12,899 nucleotides of DNA, from the NCBI GenBank assembly GCA_964587525.1, contig CAZPLZ010000098.1, forward strand, positions 1 to 12,899, written 5' to 3'. The notes under the pieces were generated by a model that saw nothing but the letters and a program-made list of their open reading frames with translations, did no database searches and was not told the origin of the DNA. The position numbers and the translations under genes were made by a program. The stretch comes from CAZPLZ01 sp964587525. GTDB taxonomy: Bacteria > Oederibacteriota > CAKKQC01. This document shows, one piece after another, positions 1 to 6,694 of this stretch (its first letter is position 1; every line of letters starts with the position of its first letter).

Positions 1-83
1 GTCTTTGGCACCCGCGAGCCATCGCCCAGCGCGGTGGTGCCCTGATCTCCCGTCTTGGTATAGATCCGGCCCAGCCTGACCAC
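1..83 (-). CDS. ATP:cob(I)alamin adenosyltransferase (PduO type), N-terminal fragment
   Basis: Reading the minus strand from a GTG at 83-81 gives 27 residues, MVRLGRIYTKTGDQGTTALG followed by DGSRVPK, and the frame is open to the window edge. The IYTKTGDxGxTxL...G.RVxK pattern is the N-terminal signature of the PduO/MMAB family, whose members transfer the adenosyl group of ATP to cob(I)alamin to make coenzyme B12; this N-terminal segment is known to take part in ATP binding. The GTG shares its first base with the last base of the argJ stop (TAGTG), so the two genes are probably translationally coupled. GGGG lies about 11 nt upstream as a weak ribosome site. A few residues further in, the exact start could differ, but the frame and family are clear. 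Only the beginning is visible, so catalytic residues cannot be checked. Confidence 0.85.
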   Translation of the reverse strand, partial: MVRLGRIYTKTGDQGTTALGDGSRVPK

Positions 84-1273
84 TAGGATAGATACCCCGC
101 GTTGATTTTGATGTATCGTTCAGTGAGATCACACGTCAGCGCACAGGAGGCGTGACGCCCACCGTTGAGATTGACGTCCACCGCCACCTCCGGCTCGGCC
201 AGCTTGGTGAGGATGTCAAACCGGGGCGGGATGAAGACCCCGCCGCGGATCGCCAGGGTGCCGCCCACCCGCACCACCACCCGCGCGGGATCAAACCGGG
301 CGTCGCACGCCCCCAGGGCCTGTGCAAGCCGGCCCCAGTTGGGCTGCCGGCCATAAAACATTGTTTTCACCAGCGCGGAGTCCGCGATGGCCCGGGCTGC
401 CGCCTTAGCCTCCGCCGCGGTGCGGGCGCCCCTCACGGCGATCCGGATCAGCCGCGTCGCCCCTTCCCCGTCCCGAGCCAGCTCCCGGGCCAGCACCTTG
501 CACACGTCTCCCAGGGCGCCGAGGAATTTCGCGTATCCAGCTTGGGAGAGGGGGCGTAACGCGGCCGCGCCGTTGGCCAGCAGGAATGCAGTATCGTTGG
601 TGCTCATCTGCCCGTCCACGGTGACTTCGTTGAACGTCCTCTCCGCGACCGCCCGCAGCGCACCTTGAAGCGCCCGGGGGTTGATCGCAGCATCCGTCGT
701 GATGAACGAAAGGATCGTGGCCATCTGCGGCGCCACCATCCCAACACCTTTGGCGATCCCACCCACCCGAAACGTGCTCGCGCCATCGGTGAACTTGGCC
801 ACCGCCTGCTTGGGACGAGTGTCCGTGGTCAGAATGCCACGGGCAGCGGCGAGCCCCGCAGCCGGACCATCCCCCAGCGCACGCACAGCCTTCTTGAGGC
901 CACGCTTCACCCGGTTCACCGGCAGGCGCGTCCCGATCACACCGGTGGAGGCGATCAGAACATGCCGGTCGTTGAGTTTCAACAACCGCGCAGCTTCACG
1001 GGAGATCACATACGCGTCTCGCTCTCCCGGCCGACCGGTGAGCGCGTTTGCACAGCCGCTGGTGGCCACGATGGCCGACGCGTAGCCGCCCGAGTCTTTC
1101 AGCCGGCGCGCGCTCATGACGACCGGCGCGGCCCGGAACCGGTTCTGCGTAAAGACACCCGCCGCTACCGCCGGCTGGCGTGACACGATCAGCGTGAGAT
1201 CCGGCTTTCCACTGTCTTTGATGGCCGACCACACCCCCGCAGCCAAATAACCCTTTGCAGCCACGACGCTCAA
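83..1273 (-). CDS. argJ: ArgJ, bifunctional ornithine acetyltransferase / N-acetylglutamate synthase
   Basis: ArgJ transfers acetyl from N-acetylornithine to glutamate (and in bifunctional forms also makes N-acetylglutamate from acetyl-CoA), closing the cyclic arginine pathway in the cytoplasm. The 396-residue product has the family's usual length and landmarks: AAKGYLAAGVWSAIK near residues 5-19, FTQN at 41-44, STGVIG at 109-114, TTDT at 149-152, and KGVGMVAPQMATILSF at 175-190, where Thr186 is the autoproteolytic nucleophile of the Ala-Thr cleavage site. It ends CDLTERYIKINAGYLS, the typical C-terminus. The reading frame stays open upstream to an ATG at 1453, but that extension lies inside the preceding gene and is not ArgJ-like. 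A TTG at 1273 with GGGGGG 6 nt upstream is the best start; GTG at 1264 is the alternative. It begins 3 bp after the lipoprotein stop and overlaps the next gene by one base. Whether it is mono- or bifunctional cannot be decided from sequence. Confidence 0.95.
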   Translation of the reverse strand: MSVVAAKGYLAAGVWSAIKDSGKPDLTLIVSRQPAVAAGVFTQNRFRAAPVVMSARRLKDSGGYASAIVATSGCANALTGRPGERDAYVISREAARLLKLNDRHVLIASTGVIGTRLPVNRVKRGLKKAVRALGDGPAAGLAAARGILTTDTRPKQAVAKFTDGASTFRVGGIAKGVGMVAPQMATILSFITTDAAINPRALQGALRAVAERTFNEVTVDGQMSTNDTAFLLANGAAALRPLSQAGYAKFLGALGDVCKVLARELARDGEGATRLIRIAVRGARTAAEAKAAARAIADSALVKTMFYGRQPNWGRLAQALGACDARFDPARVVVRVGGTLAIRGGVFIPPRFDILTKLAEPEVAVDVNLNGGRHASCALTCDLTERYIKINAGYLS

Positions 1274-1290
1274 GTTCAGCCCCCCAGGAT
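1274..1290 (-). promoter_or_regulatory. Ribosome binding site deciding the argJ TTG start
   Basis: On the minus strand the sequence CTGGGGGGCTGAAC immediately precedes the TTG at 1273. The G-run is purine-rich, 6 nt from the TTG, and overlaps the last codons and TGA stop (1278-1276) of the lipoprotein gene. Homology of the product begins right after this point, so this site supports the short start over the 60-residue-longer frame. Confidence 0.55.
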
Positions 1291-2580
1291 TCGGCGGGCT
1301 TCGCGCGCGGGCACCAGCAGCAGGCCGTCTCCCACGGGATCGCAGGTCAGGTTCGGAAAACGTATTTCCATTTCTTCCAAGACATCCCTGGCCTCCTGCT
1401 GCCGCCCCAGCCGTGCCAGGAGCCGCACCCGTTTGAGCTGGGCATAGGCCCACAGCTCATGCTTTTGCACCTGGTCAGCCACTTCCGTCAGCCCCTTCAA
1501 GGCCTCCCTGGGCGACCGGGACCCCAGCCGCCCCTCCAGCCAGTCCACAGCGACGTACCCGTACCACCGGCTTGGACCCGCAGGCGGTCCCGTCTCCACA
1601 TCCGGGGTGAGGCGGGCGATCGCCACGAGCCGCTCCCGCGCCCGCTTGAAGTTGCGGCGTTTAACATTGATCTCAGCTAGGTGCAGCCTCGCCTGTGCCC
1701 GGATATCACCGATCAACTCCGTGGTGACGTAGCCGGTGGGCGCCATCGCATCCGCCAGCCCGGCATAGATCCTTGCCCCCCCATCTGGAGCTATCTGCGC
1801 CATCTCCATCTCGGCCAGTACCCCAGGTGAATAGGAGGGTTCGCCACCCGGGCCATGCATCAAAACCGTACTGTACTTTGCCACCACCTCCTGGAAGGCC
1901 GACTTCGCGGCGCCCTTATCGTTCATCAGGTTCCGCCGGATCTGGCCGATGGCGAGCAGCGCTTGCGGTGCGACCGGATTGCCGGCGGGATCCACCGCCG
2001 TCAGGGGCAACTGCGAAACCGGCTGAAGCTCCGCGAGCGCCCAGGCCGCATTGCCCAGCCGCTGCTGCAGCAGGCCCAGCCTCAGTTGCGCCACTGGAGC
2101 GATCTCGCTATGCGCGTAGTCACGCAGCAGGGTGCGCCATTCGCGCAGGGCCAGCGAGGGCGTTTCCTTTTCCGCCTCCAGGCCTCGTAGATAAAGCAAC
2201 ACCGGGGTCCCCTGCCAGCCTTTGAAGCGCTGTATGAGATGAAGGCGGGCTCGCGCGTACGCGGCTGGCGCCAAGTGGCCGTAGCGTTGGTTGTACTCGT
2301 TCAGGAGCCGCACCGTCTCCTCCTGGGCGCCACGCTTCAGCGAGATCTGCATGCGTAAGCGCAGGGCCAGTGGGGCACTCCAGGTGGCCGATCGCAGCCA
2401 ACCACCGCTGGGCTTGATCGCAGCCAGATGCCGGGCTGCCTCATCCAGCCGTCCCTGCTGTTGAGCTTCCAGGGCTCGCGCCAGTCGTGCCTCCGCCGCG
2501 GGCTCGGGTCCGCCGCCGCATCCGGCCAGCAGCGCGACGGCGCACGCTATCAAAGGAATCCGCACGACGTTTTGTATCAT
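1276..2580 (-). CDS. TPR-like repeat lipoprotein of unknown specific role
   Basis: The 434-residue product begins with a hydrophobic signal sequence and a lipobox LAGC at 18-21, so Cys21 should be lipidated; the following GGG has no Asp at +2, which by the Lol rule of enterobacteria would favour the outer membrane (inference). The rest is helical and Ala/Leu/Arg-rich with several degenerate TPR-like helix pairs, for example ARLARALEAQQQGRLDEAAR near the N-terminus, LRLGLLQQRLGNAAWALAEL in the middle, LHLAEINVKRRNFKRARERL further on, and LLARLGRQQEARDVLEEM near the C-terminus. Such proteins usually scaffold envelope protein complexes, but no specific family was recognised. Its ATG overlaps the stop of the upstream membrane glycosyltransferase-like gene (ATGA, 4 bp), implying coupled translation and possibly a partner role at the membrane. 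It is followed 3 bp later by argJ. Confidence 0.8.
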   Translation of the reverse strand: MIQNVVRIPLIACAVALLAGCGGGPEPAAEARLARALEAQQQGRLDEAARHLAAIKPSGGWLRSATWSAPLALRLRMQISLKRGAQEETVRLLNEYNQRYGHLAPAAYARARLHLIQRFKGWQGTPVLLYLRGLEAEKETPSLALREWRTLLRDYAHSEIAPVAQLRLGLLQQRLGNAAWALAELQPVSQLPLTAVDPAGNPVAPQALLAIGQIRRNLMNDKGAAKSAFQEVVAKYSTVLMHGPGGEPSYSPGVLAEMEMAQIAPDGGARIYAGLADAMAPTGYVTTELIGDIRAQARLHLAEINVKRRNFKRARERLVAIARLTPDVETGPPAGPSRWYGYVAVDWLEGRLGSRSPREALKGLTEVADQVQKHELWAYAQLKRVRLLARLGRQQEARDVLEEMEIRFPNLTCDPVGDGLLLVPAREARRILGG

Positions 2581-4574
2581 AGCGGAAGCCGCTCAGGGAG
2601 TGACTGTGGCGGGCCAGGGCGGTTCAGAAATTCATACACCGCATAGGACCCCTGATCGTCACCCATCCGGAACATCAGCCGCGCATACCGGCTGAAGCAT
2701 TCCCGGTACACCGCCAGCGCCCGCGGCGTCCACGCCGTCCGCCGCGGTCGAAGCTCCCCCGGCGTCTTCCATGAAGTTTCGTGATGAACAAGGTACCTCA
2801 GCCCCCGTTGCCTGAGCTTCACTCGCAACCGGACAGCGTTAGGGCTGGCATGCGCCCAGTGAGCGAGCCGTGGGGCCAAGCCCTCACCCTCCAGCACGGG
2901 CAGCCCCGGCCAGTAATGAGCCTGCAGAGAGCCCGCCAGATAGTACCGCGTGGCTGGGGCGAAGACTCTTTGCAAATCGATCCTCACGTCCCACGTGGCC
3001 GGGCGGGGAGTCAGCAGCCGCCGCAGATAGCCAGGACGGGTTTCTTTACCCAGGGCCACCCCGGTGGGATTGAGGATATAGTAGGCCCAGTGTAACGAGA
3101 GGCAGGCTTCATAGGCCAGCAAAGCGAACACCACGCTCCAGGCTAGCCCGGATGAAACAAGACGATGGCAGCCTTGGCCTATGCCGACGATCAACACCGG
3201 AAAGAGCGGGAGGAGATACCGACCTGCGCCGCCGGCCTGCCACGCCCACAAGGCCAGGGAGAGCGCGAGGAACACCCGCAGCCGGGCCGGGGTCGCTGAC
3301 GAGAAGGCCAGCGGCAGCCCAGCCACCAGCCAAGGTGACAGCAACCCATCCCAGATGGACAGGCCTGTCGCGAGGGTGAAGGGCGCCGCGAGCACCGTGG
3401 GCAGGCCCCGCTCAGCCACCCAATCTTGGAAAGGGTAGAACGGGGGCAGAAACACCTCGGGTCCTCCCGGCTCCCAGGACATCCAGAACGGGGCCCACGG
3501 CGCCCCTGCTTGCAGAGCGTTCCGGAGCAGCCAAAAGGACGCCGCCAGCGTCGCGGCCACAAGAACCCGCCAGGCGATGCGGGGACGGAATACCGCATCA
3601 GCCACCAGCGCTCCCGCAAGAAAAAACCCCGCCTGGTATTTAACCCCCAGCGCCCCGCCCCAGAGCAGACCCGCCAGGATCGAGCGGGACTCGCGAAACT
3701 GCGCCCACGCGGCCAGACCCACCCAGGCCGCCACCTGACAATCGACCATCGCCGTCTGGGCTAGGACCGGCACGTTCAACATAGCCAGCCAGGCGACGGC
3801 GGCCAGCGGGGCCAACCGCCCATCCTGGTAAGGCTTGAGCCAGGAGAAAATCAGCACGGCCACGAAGACCCAGGCCTGCCAATTGAAAAGTTTCACCACC
3901 GCTTGGTCGGCCAACGCCATCAGCGGCAGGTTCAACCCAAGTGAGAGCGGTGGATTCCAGGTAAAGGGCCAGAGCTCCTCCGGAACCAGACGATGAAGCA
4001 GCAGGGTGCGGCGCGGCACCTCCAGAAAAAAGCGTAGCGCGTCGTCAGTGACCTCCGGCGCCATCGCCCCAGCGCCGACACCGATCACAAGCAATCCTGC
4101 CAGCAGCTTCAGTGGCCAGGCCACGCCCTTAAGCTGCGCCCACACCGGACCCAGGCGCAGCCGTGGCAGCGAGGGCAAACAGCCAGCCGCCAGCACCCCT
4201 AAGGCCGCATACACCACCGGATACGCCAGTCCAGCCAGAGCCAGGCCTAGGGTTGCAAAACTCATCAGCGCAGCACCCAGCGCCATCCGCACCCCCAGAG
4301 CGAACACGCCGGTCAGCCCTCGCTGTCGCAGCCAGGCCAGGGCGCGCATCCCGAACCCCCAGCACAGGACATCAAAAACCGCGAGAGCGAGAAGCGCTTT
4401 GACGTTAGCCGCCTGGGCTTTCATGAAGCCGCTGAAGGTCCACGGGCCGATCGGCGGCCAGAAATACCGTACCACCCAGTCCAAGCGAGGCTGGTGCACG
4501 TCGAAGGCGTTGAAGTACACCAGAATCCCCCACGACAGCGCCAGCGATGCGAAGAGCAGCTTACGAGGACACAT
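2577..4574 (-). CDS. GT-C-fold membrane glycosyltransferase-like protein
   Basis: This 665-residue protein is highly hydrophobic, with roughly a dozen membrane segments and a soluble C-terminal part of about 150 residues. Features of GT-C enzymes (users of polyprenyl-phosphate sugars, active site on the periplasmic side) are visible: an acidic PEVTDDALRFFLEVPR stretch near 174-189 after the third or fourth membrane segment, AMVDCQVAAWV near 275-285 in the position where related proteins carry D.xxA, and WLLRNALQAGAPWAPF at 348-363, matching the W-RN-GNP-YPF pattern of this superfamily. Substrate cannot be inferred. Its C-terminal region resembles that of the protein encoded at 11868-12899. 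The start is the ATG at 4574, with GGCGGG about 9 nt upstream; a TTG lies one codon earlier. It heads a four-gene overlapping run and is preceded by a stem-loop repeat element. Confidence 0.75.
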   Translation of the reverse strand: MCPRKLLFASLALSWGILVYFNAFDVHQPRLDWVVRYFWPPIGPWTFSGFMKAQAANVKALLALAVFDVLCWGFGMRALAWLRQRGLTGVFALGVRMALGAALMSFATLGLALAGLAYPVVYAALGVLAAGCLPSLPRLRLGPVWAQLKGVAWPLKLLAGLLVIGVGAGAMAPEVTDDALRFFLEVPRRTLLLHRLVPEELWPFTWNPPLSLGLNLPLMALADQAVVKLFNWQAWVFVAVLIFSWLKPYQDGRLAPLAAVAWLAMLNVPVLAQTAMVDCQVAAWVGLAAWAQFRESRSILAGLLWGGALGVKYQAGFFLAGALVADAVFRPRIAWRVLVAATLAASFWLLRNALQAGAPWAPFWMSWEPGGPEVFLPPFYPFQDWVAERGLPTVLAAPFTLATGLSIWDGLLSPWLVAGLPLAFSSATPARLRVFLALSLALWAWQAGGAGRYLLPLFPVLIVGIGQGCHRLVSSGLAWSVVFALLAYEACLSLHWAYYILNPTGVALGKETRPGYLRRLLTPRPATWDVRIDLQRVFAPATRYYLAGSLQAHYWPGLPVLEGEGLAPRLAHWAHASPNAVRLRVKLRQRGLRYLVHHETSWKTPGELRPRRTAWTPRALAVYRECFSRYARLMFRMGDDQGSYAVYEFLNRPGPPQSLPERLPL

Positions 4575-4627
4575 CAAACATCACCCGCCTCGATTTTACC
4601 AGCGGGATGGTTACCACTATTTAGATA

Positions 4628-4649
4628 GACTCGCAGACTCGTCTCGGCA
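4628..4649 (+). repeat. 22-bp direct repeat, copy 1 (8-bp tandem units)
   Basis: The 22 bases, GACTCGCA GACTCGTC TCGGCA, are identical to those at 6539-6560 and in the same orientation. Each is built from two near-identical 8-bp units plus a 6-base end. This copy directly abuts, after three bases, the tail of the stem-loop element at 4653-4690. The two copies bracket the plus-strand SGNH gene. Confidence 0.85.
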
Positions 4650-4652
4650 GTA

Positions 4653-4690
4653 GATGATAAACCATGTTTAAAATTGCCACCTTTGGTGGC
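4653..4690 (-). repeat. Stem-loop repeat element with conserved tail, copy 1
   Basis: Read on the minus strand, a perfect 6-bp stem GCCACC-AAA-GGTGGC (4690-4676) is followed by a 23-nt AT-rich tail, AATTTTAAACATGGTTTATC then ATC. The element at 9594-9632 on the plus strand has the same stem arms and 18 of 23 identical tail bases, so the two are copies of one dispersed element in opposite orientation. In this copy the element points toward the membrane glycosyltransferase-like gene starting at 4574 and lies just upstream of the divergent SGNH gene starting at 4711. It has no T-run after the stem on the minus strand, so an intrinsic terminator is unlikely. Role unknown: regulatory hairpin or miniature repeat. 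Confidence 0.7.
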
Positions 4691-4710
4691 ACCGGCCGTA
4701 GAATGAGACG

Positions 4711-6531
4711 ATGCGGGTCTGTCTTCTTGTCCTGATATCGGCGGTTTTCACAGTCAGTGTTTCCACAGCGTCGCTCTTGAAGATCAACCGCGGAGAAACC
4801 ATCGTCTTCTTCGGAGACAGCATAACCGTGCAAGGCCCATACACATATCCTGACTACATCGAAGCCTACCTCCTCGCCCGGCTTCCAAAACACAAGCTGG
4901 ATTTCTACAACTTCAGCCTGGCGGGCGGTACGGCAAGCCAAGGGAGCGAAAGATTCACCCGCAACGTGGTGCCCCAAAAACCCACCCTCATTTTCGTCAA
5001 CTTCGCGATGAATGACGGCAACCGGCAAAGCCCGTACCAACACTCTGTGCTTAAGGAGTTTATAGCCGCACAACGGTCACTGGCCAAGCAGATTGCAGCC
5101 TGCGGCGCTAGGGAAGTGCTGCTGACGAGCTCCTGTTTCGACTACAAGGGTAAGGCTCAACGGTTCCCCATCATGAGCTTTACGATGAAAAAACAGTACT
5201 TCACCACCGACCCCGAACCTGGCCTGATTCCTCAATACAACGCCACGCTCAGCTATCTGGCGCAGGGAGTGCTCCAACTTGGCAGAGAGCTCAATATTCC
5301 AGTCATTGACATTTTTCACCCCATGCTGGACATTCAGCGGGCATTCAAGAAGGACAATCCGACAAGAACATTTATCCCAGACGCCATACACCCCAATCAC
5401 GCCGGGCATCTCATCATGGCATATCTCGTCCTCCGGCAGATCGAAGCCCCGCGTCAGGTGGCACGCATCAGGCTCGCGCAAGGAAAAATCCAGGAACTCC
5501 AAGGAGCCAAGATCGAGTCGTTCCGAGCCGACAGCTCTTTGATCGACTTCAAGCTCACCCTCCCCTTTCTCCCCCTTTACCCTTCTCCGAAGGGACGTTA
5601 CGCCCTGGCTCTGGTGCCCTTTCAAAAGGAGCTTAACGATTTCGTCCTGCAGGTCAGCGACTGGAGCCAACGGGATGATTATCATCTGTTGATCGATGAC
5701 CGGCTGGTCGCCGTCGTGTCAGGAACAAAGCTGGCGAACGGCCTTGATCTGGGCCTGCTCGACTCAGCGCCCTGGAATCGCAAGGGACGGCAGTTCGTCG
5801 AAGCTGTGAACGCGCACGCGAGAAGGAAGAGGGAATTATGGAGTTACACGACCCGGGTCAGCCCAAAAAACAAGAAGGAGATTCTTGCCTTCGACAAGTT
5901 TGTGAAGTTCAGCAAGCAACACATCAGAGGGCTCGCCCAGGCCATGCGGAAACACGTGCAGGCTAGCGCCTATCATGTTTCTCTCCTCCCCGGCAACCCC
6001 TGGCATGACCGTTCACGGCTGCCCTTTGTCATCGATGGGTGGGAAGGGTCCAACCCGGAGCAGTGGAGTGCCCTCGGGAGGCACACGCGGATTGTCCCGA
6101 CCGAGTCTCATCACACCCAAGGCCGTCAGGCCGTCAAGGTCTACTTTGAACTCTTCGCAGATGACGTGCCGGGAATTTCTTCGGTCTTCAACCCACCGTT
6201 AGATCTCAGCGCCGTCCGCAAGGTTGCGGTGGATGTGTACACGCCCCCCGACGCTGTTTCAAGAAAAAACAACCTGTCCATTGTCCCGGGAATCCAGTTC
6301 GCTGAAGACACCACCGGCGCTTTTCATGATCCCATTCCACTGCTTGCCAGGGGGTGGAACACCCTCGTGATCGATCTGGATGACGCCCATTGGATACAGC
6401 CACCGTACAGCGCAGGACCTTTGGCTCGCCAGCTTCTCAAGCGCGTCACCGGCTGGGAGATCACCTTGACCGCCGCGACCTCCAAGACCAAAGGATTCAT
6501 CATCCTGGACAATTTGCGCGCCTTGGAATAG
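4711..6531 (+). CDS. Secreted SGNH/GDSL-family hydrolase with C-terminal accessory domain
   Basis: The 606-residue product has an N-terminal signal peptide (hydrophobic residues about 4-19, likely cleavage near STA-SLL) and then an SGNH esterase domain to about residue 245. Visible blocks are FFGDSIT with nucleophile Ser37, FSLAGGTASQG with the oxyanion Gly around 72-73, NFAMNDG with Asn101, and PDAIHPNHAGH with Asp224 and His227, so the catalytic set looks complete. A region of about 200 residues (roughly 250-440) with unclear identity follows. The last 165 residues, from FVIDGWEGSNPEQW on, have the look of a beta-sandwich carbohydrate-binding or galactose-binding-like domain ending in FIILDNLRALE. 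The likely role is extracellular removal of acyl groups from a carbohydrate, substrate unknown. The ribosome site is weak (GAATGAG). It is the only plus-strand gene in the first 9.5 kb, sits between 22-bp direct repeats, and by rough line counts has lower GC (several lines near 50%) than flanking genes (about 63-65%). Confidence 0.85.
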   Translation: MRVCLLVLISAVFTVSVSTASLLKINRGETIVFFGDSITVQGPYTYPDYIEAYLLARLPKHKLDFYNFSLAGGTASQGSERFTRNVVPQKPTLIFVNFAMNDGNRQSPYQHSVLKEFIAAQRSLAKQIAACGAREVLLTSSCFDYKGKAQRFPIMSFTMKKQYFTTDPEPGLIPQYNATLSYLAQGVLQLGRELNIPVIDIFHPMLDIQRAFKKDNPTRTFIPDAIHPNHAGHLIMAYLVLRQIEAPRQVARIRLAQGKIQELQGAKIESFRADSSLIDFKLTLPFLPLYPSPKGRYALALVPFQKELNDFVLQVSDWSQRDDYHLLIDDRLVAVVSGTKLANGLDLGLLDSAPWNRKGRQFVEAVNAHARRKRELWSYTTRVSPKNKKEILAFDKFVKFSKQHIRGLAQAMRKHVQASAYHVSLLPGNPWHDRSRLPFVIDGWEGSNPEQWSALGRHTRIVPTESHHTQGRQAVKVYFELFADDVPGISSVFNPPLDLSAVRKVAVDVYTPPDAVSRKNNLSIVPGIQFAEDTTGAFHDPIPLLARGWNTLVIDLDDAHWIQPPYSAGPLARQLLKRVTGWEITLTAATSKTKGFIILDNLRALE

Positions 6532-6538
6532 GCTCGCG

Positions 6539-6560
6539 GACTCGCAGACTCGTCTCGGCA
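6539..6560 (+). repeat. 22-bp direct repeat, copy 2 (extended to three 8-bp units)
   Basis: This copy is identical over 22 bases to 4628-4649. Here one additional diverged unit precedes it, so 6531-6554 reads as three 8-bp units GGCTCGCG, GACTCGCA, GACTCGTC, followed by TCGGCA. The first unit overlaps the last base of the SGNH stop codon. The repeat fills nearly all of the 33 bp between the convergent SGNH gene and the small membrane protein gene. No T-rich terminator signature accompanies it. Confidence 0.85.
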
Positions 6561-6564
6561 TTTG

Positions 6565-6693
6565 TCAGAAATCGATATAGATAAATTTTGAGCCCCGACC
6601 GGATAAGAGCACCGCCACCACAATACTGGCCCACATGACCAAAACCCAGACCAGATCAACGAGGATGTCCCGCTTGCGCCGCTTGCCCTTCAT
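6565..6693 (-). CDS. Small single-pass membrane protein, DUF5989/SxtK-like (tentative)
   Basis: An ATG at 6693, one base after the MBOAT stop (TGA at 6697-6695), opens a 42-residue frame ending TGA at 6567-6565. The product starts with the basic MKGKRRKRDILVD, has one membrane helix (LVWVLVMWASIVVAVLL), and ends GRGSKFIYIDF. The short length, single helix and terminal GS..FIY..F pattern resemble the DUF5989 family, small proteins often encoded beside SGNH, acyl- or carbamoyl-transferase genes. GGTGG overlapping the MBOAT end gives a ribosome site about 4 nt from the ATG. By position it is probably an accessory subunit of the acyltransferase module; that is inference. The family match was made by eye on a short protein. 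Confidence 0.6.
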   Translation of the reverse strand: MKGKRRKRDILVDLVWVLVMWASIVVAVLLSGRGSKFIYIDF

Positions 6694-6694
6694 C

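Noticed and set aside
665..1183. A 172-codon plus-strand open frame opposite argJ
   Set aside because: The product is rich in Arg, His and Pro with no recognisable motif, and argJ on the other strand is unmistakable.
1274..1453. A 60-residue N-terminal extension of ArgJ starting at an ATG at 1453
   Set aside because: It lies entirely within the lipoprotein gene, is not ArgJ-like, and a TTG with a G-rich ribosome site stands exactly where homology begins.
4006..4653. A 215-codon plus-strand open frame
   Set aside because: It runs antisense to the GT-C gene, its product is Ala/Pro/Arg/Ser-rich without family features, and it is explained by high GC content reducing stop codons.
4676..4690. 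The GCCACC-TTT-GGTGGC hairpin as an intrinsic terminator
   Set aside because: There is no T-run after the stem on either strand, it lies between divergent genes where no terminator is needed, and it recurs at 9594 in a similar divergent spacer.
6531..6560. The three 8-bp units as the edge of a CRISPR array
   Set aside because: The units are contiguous without spacers and far shorter than CRISPR repeats, and no cas genes are present.
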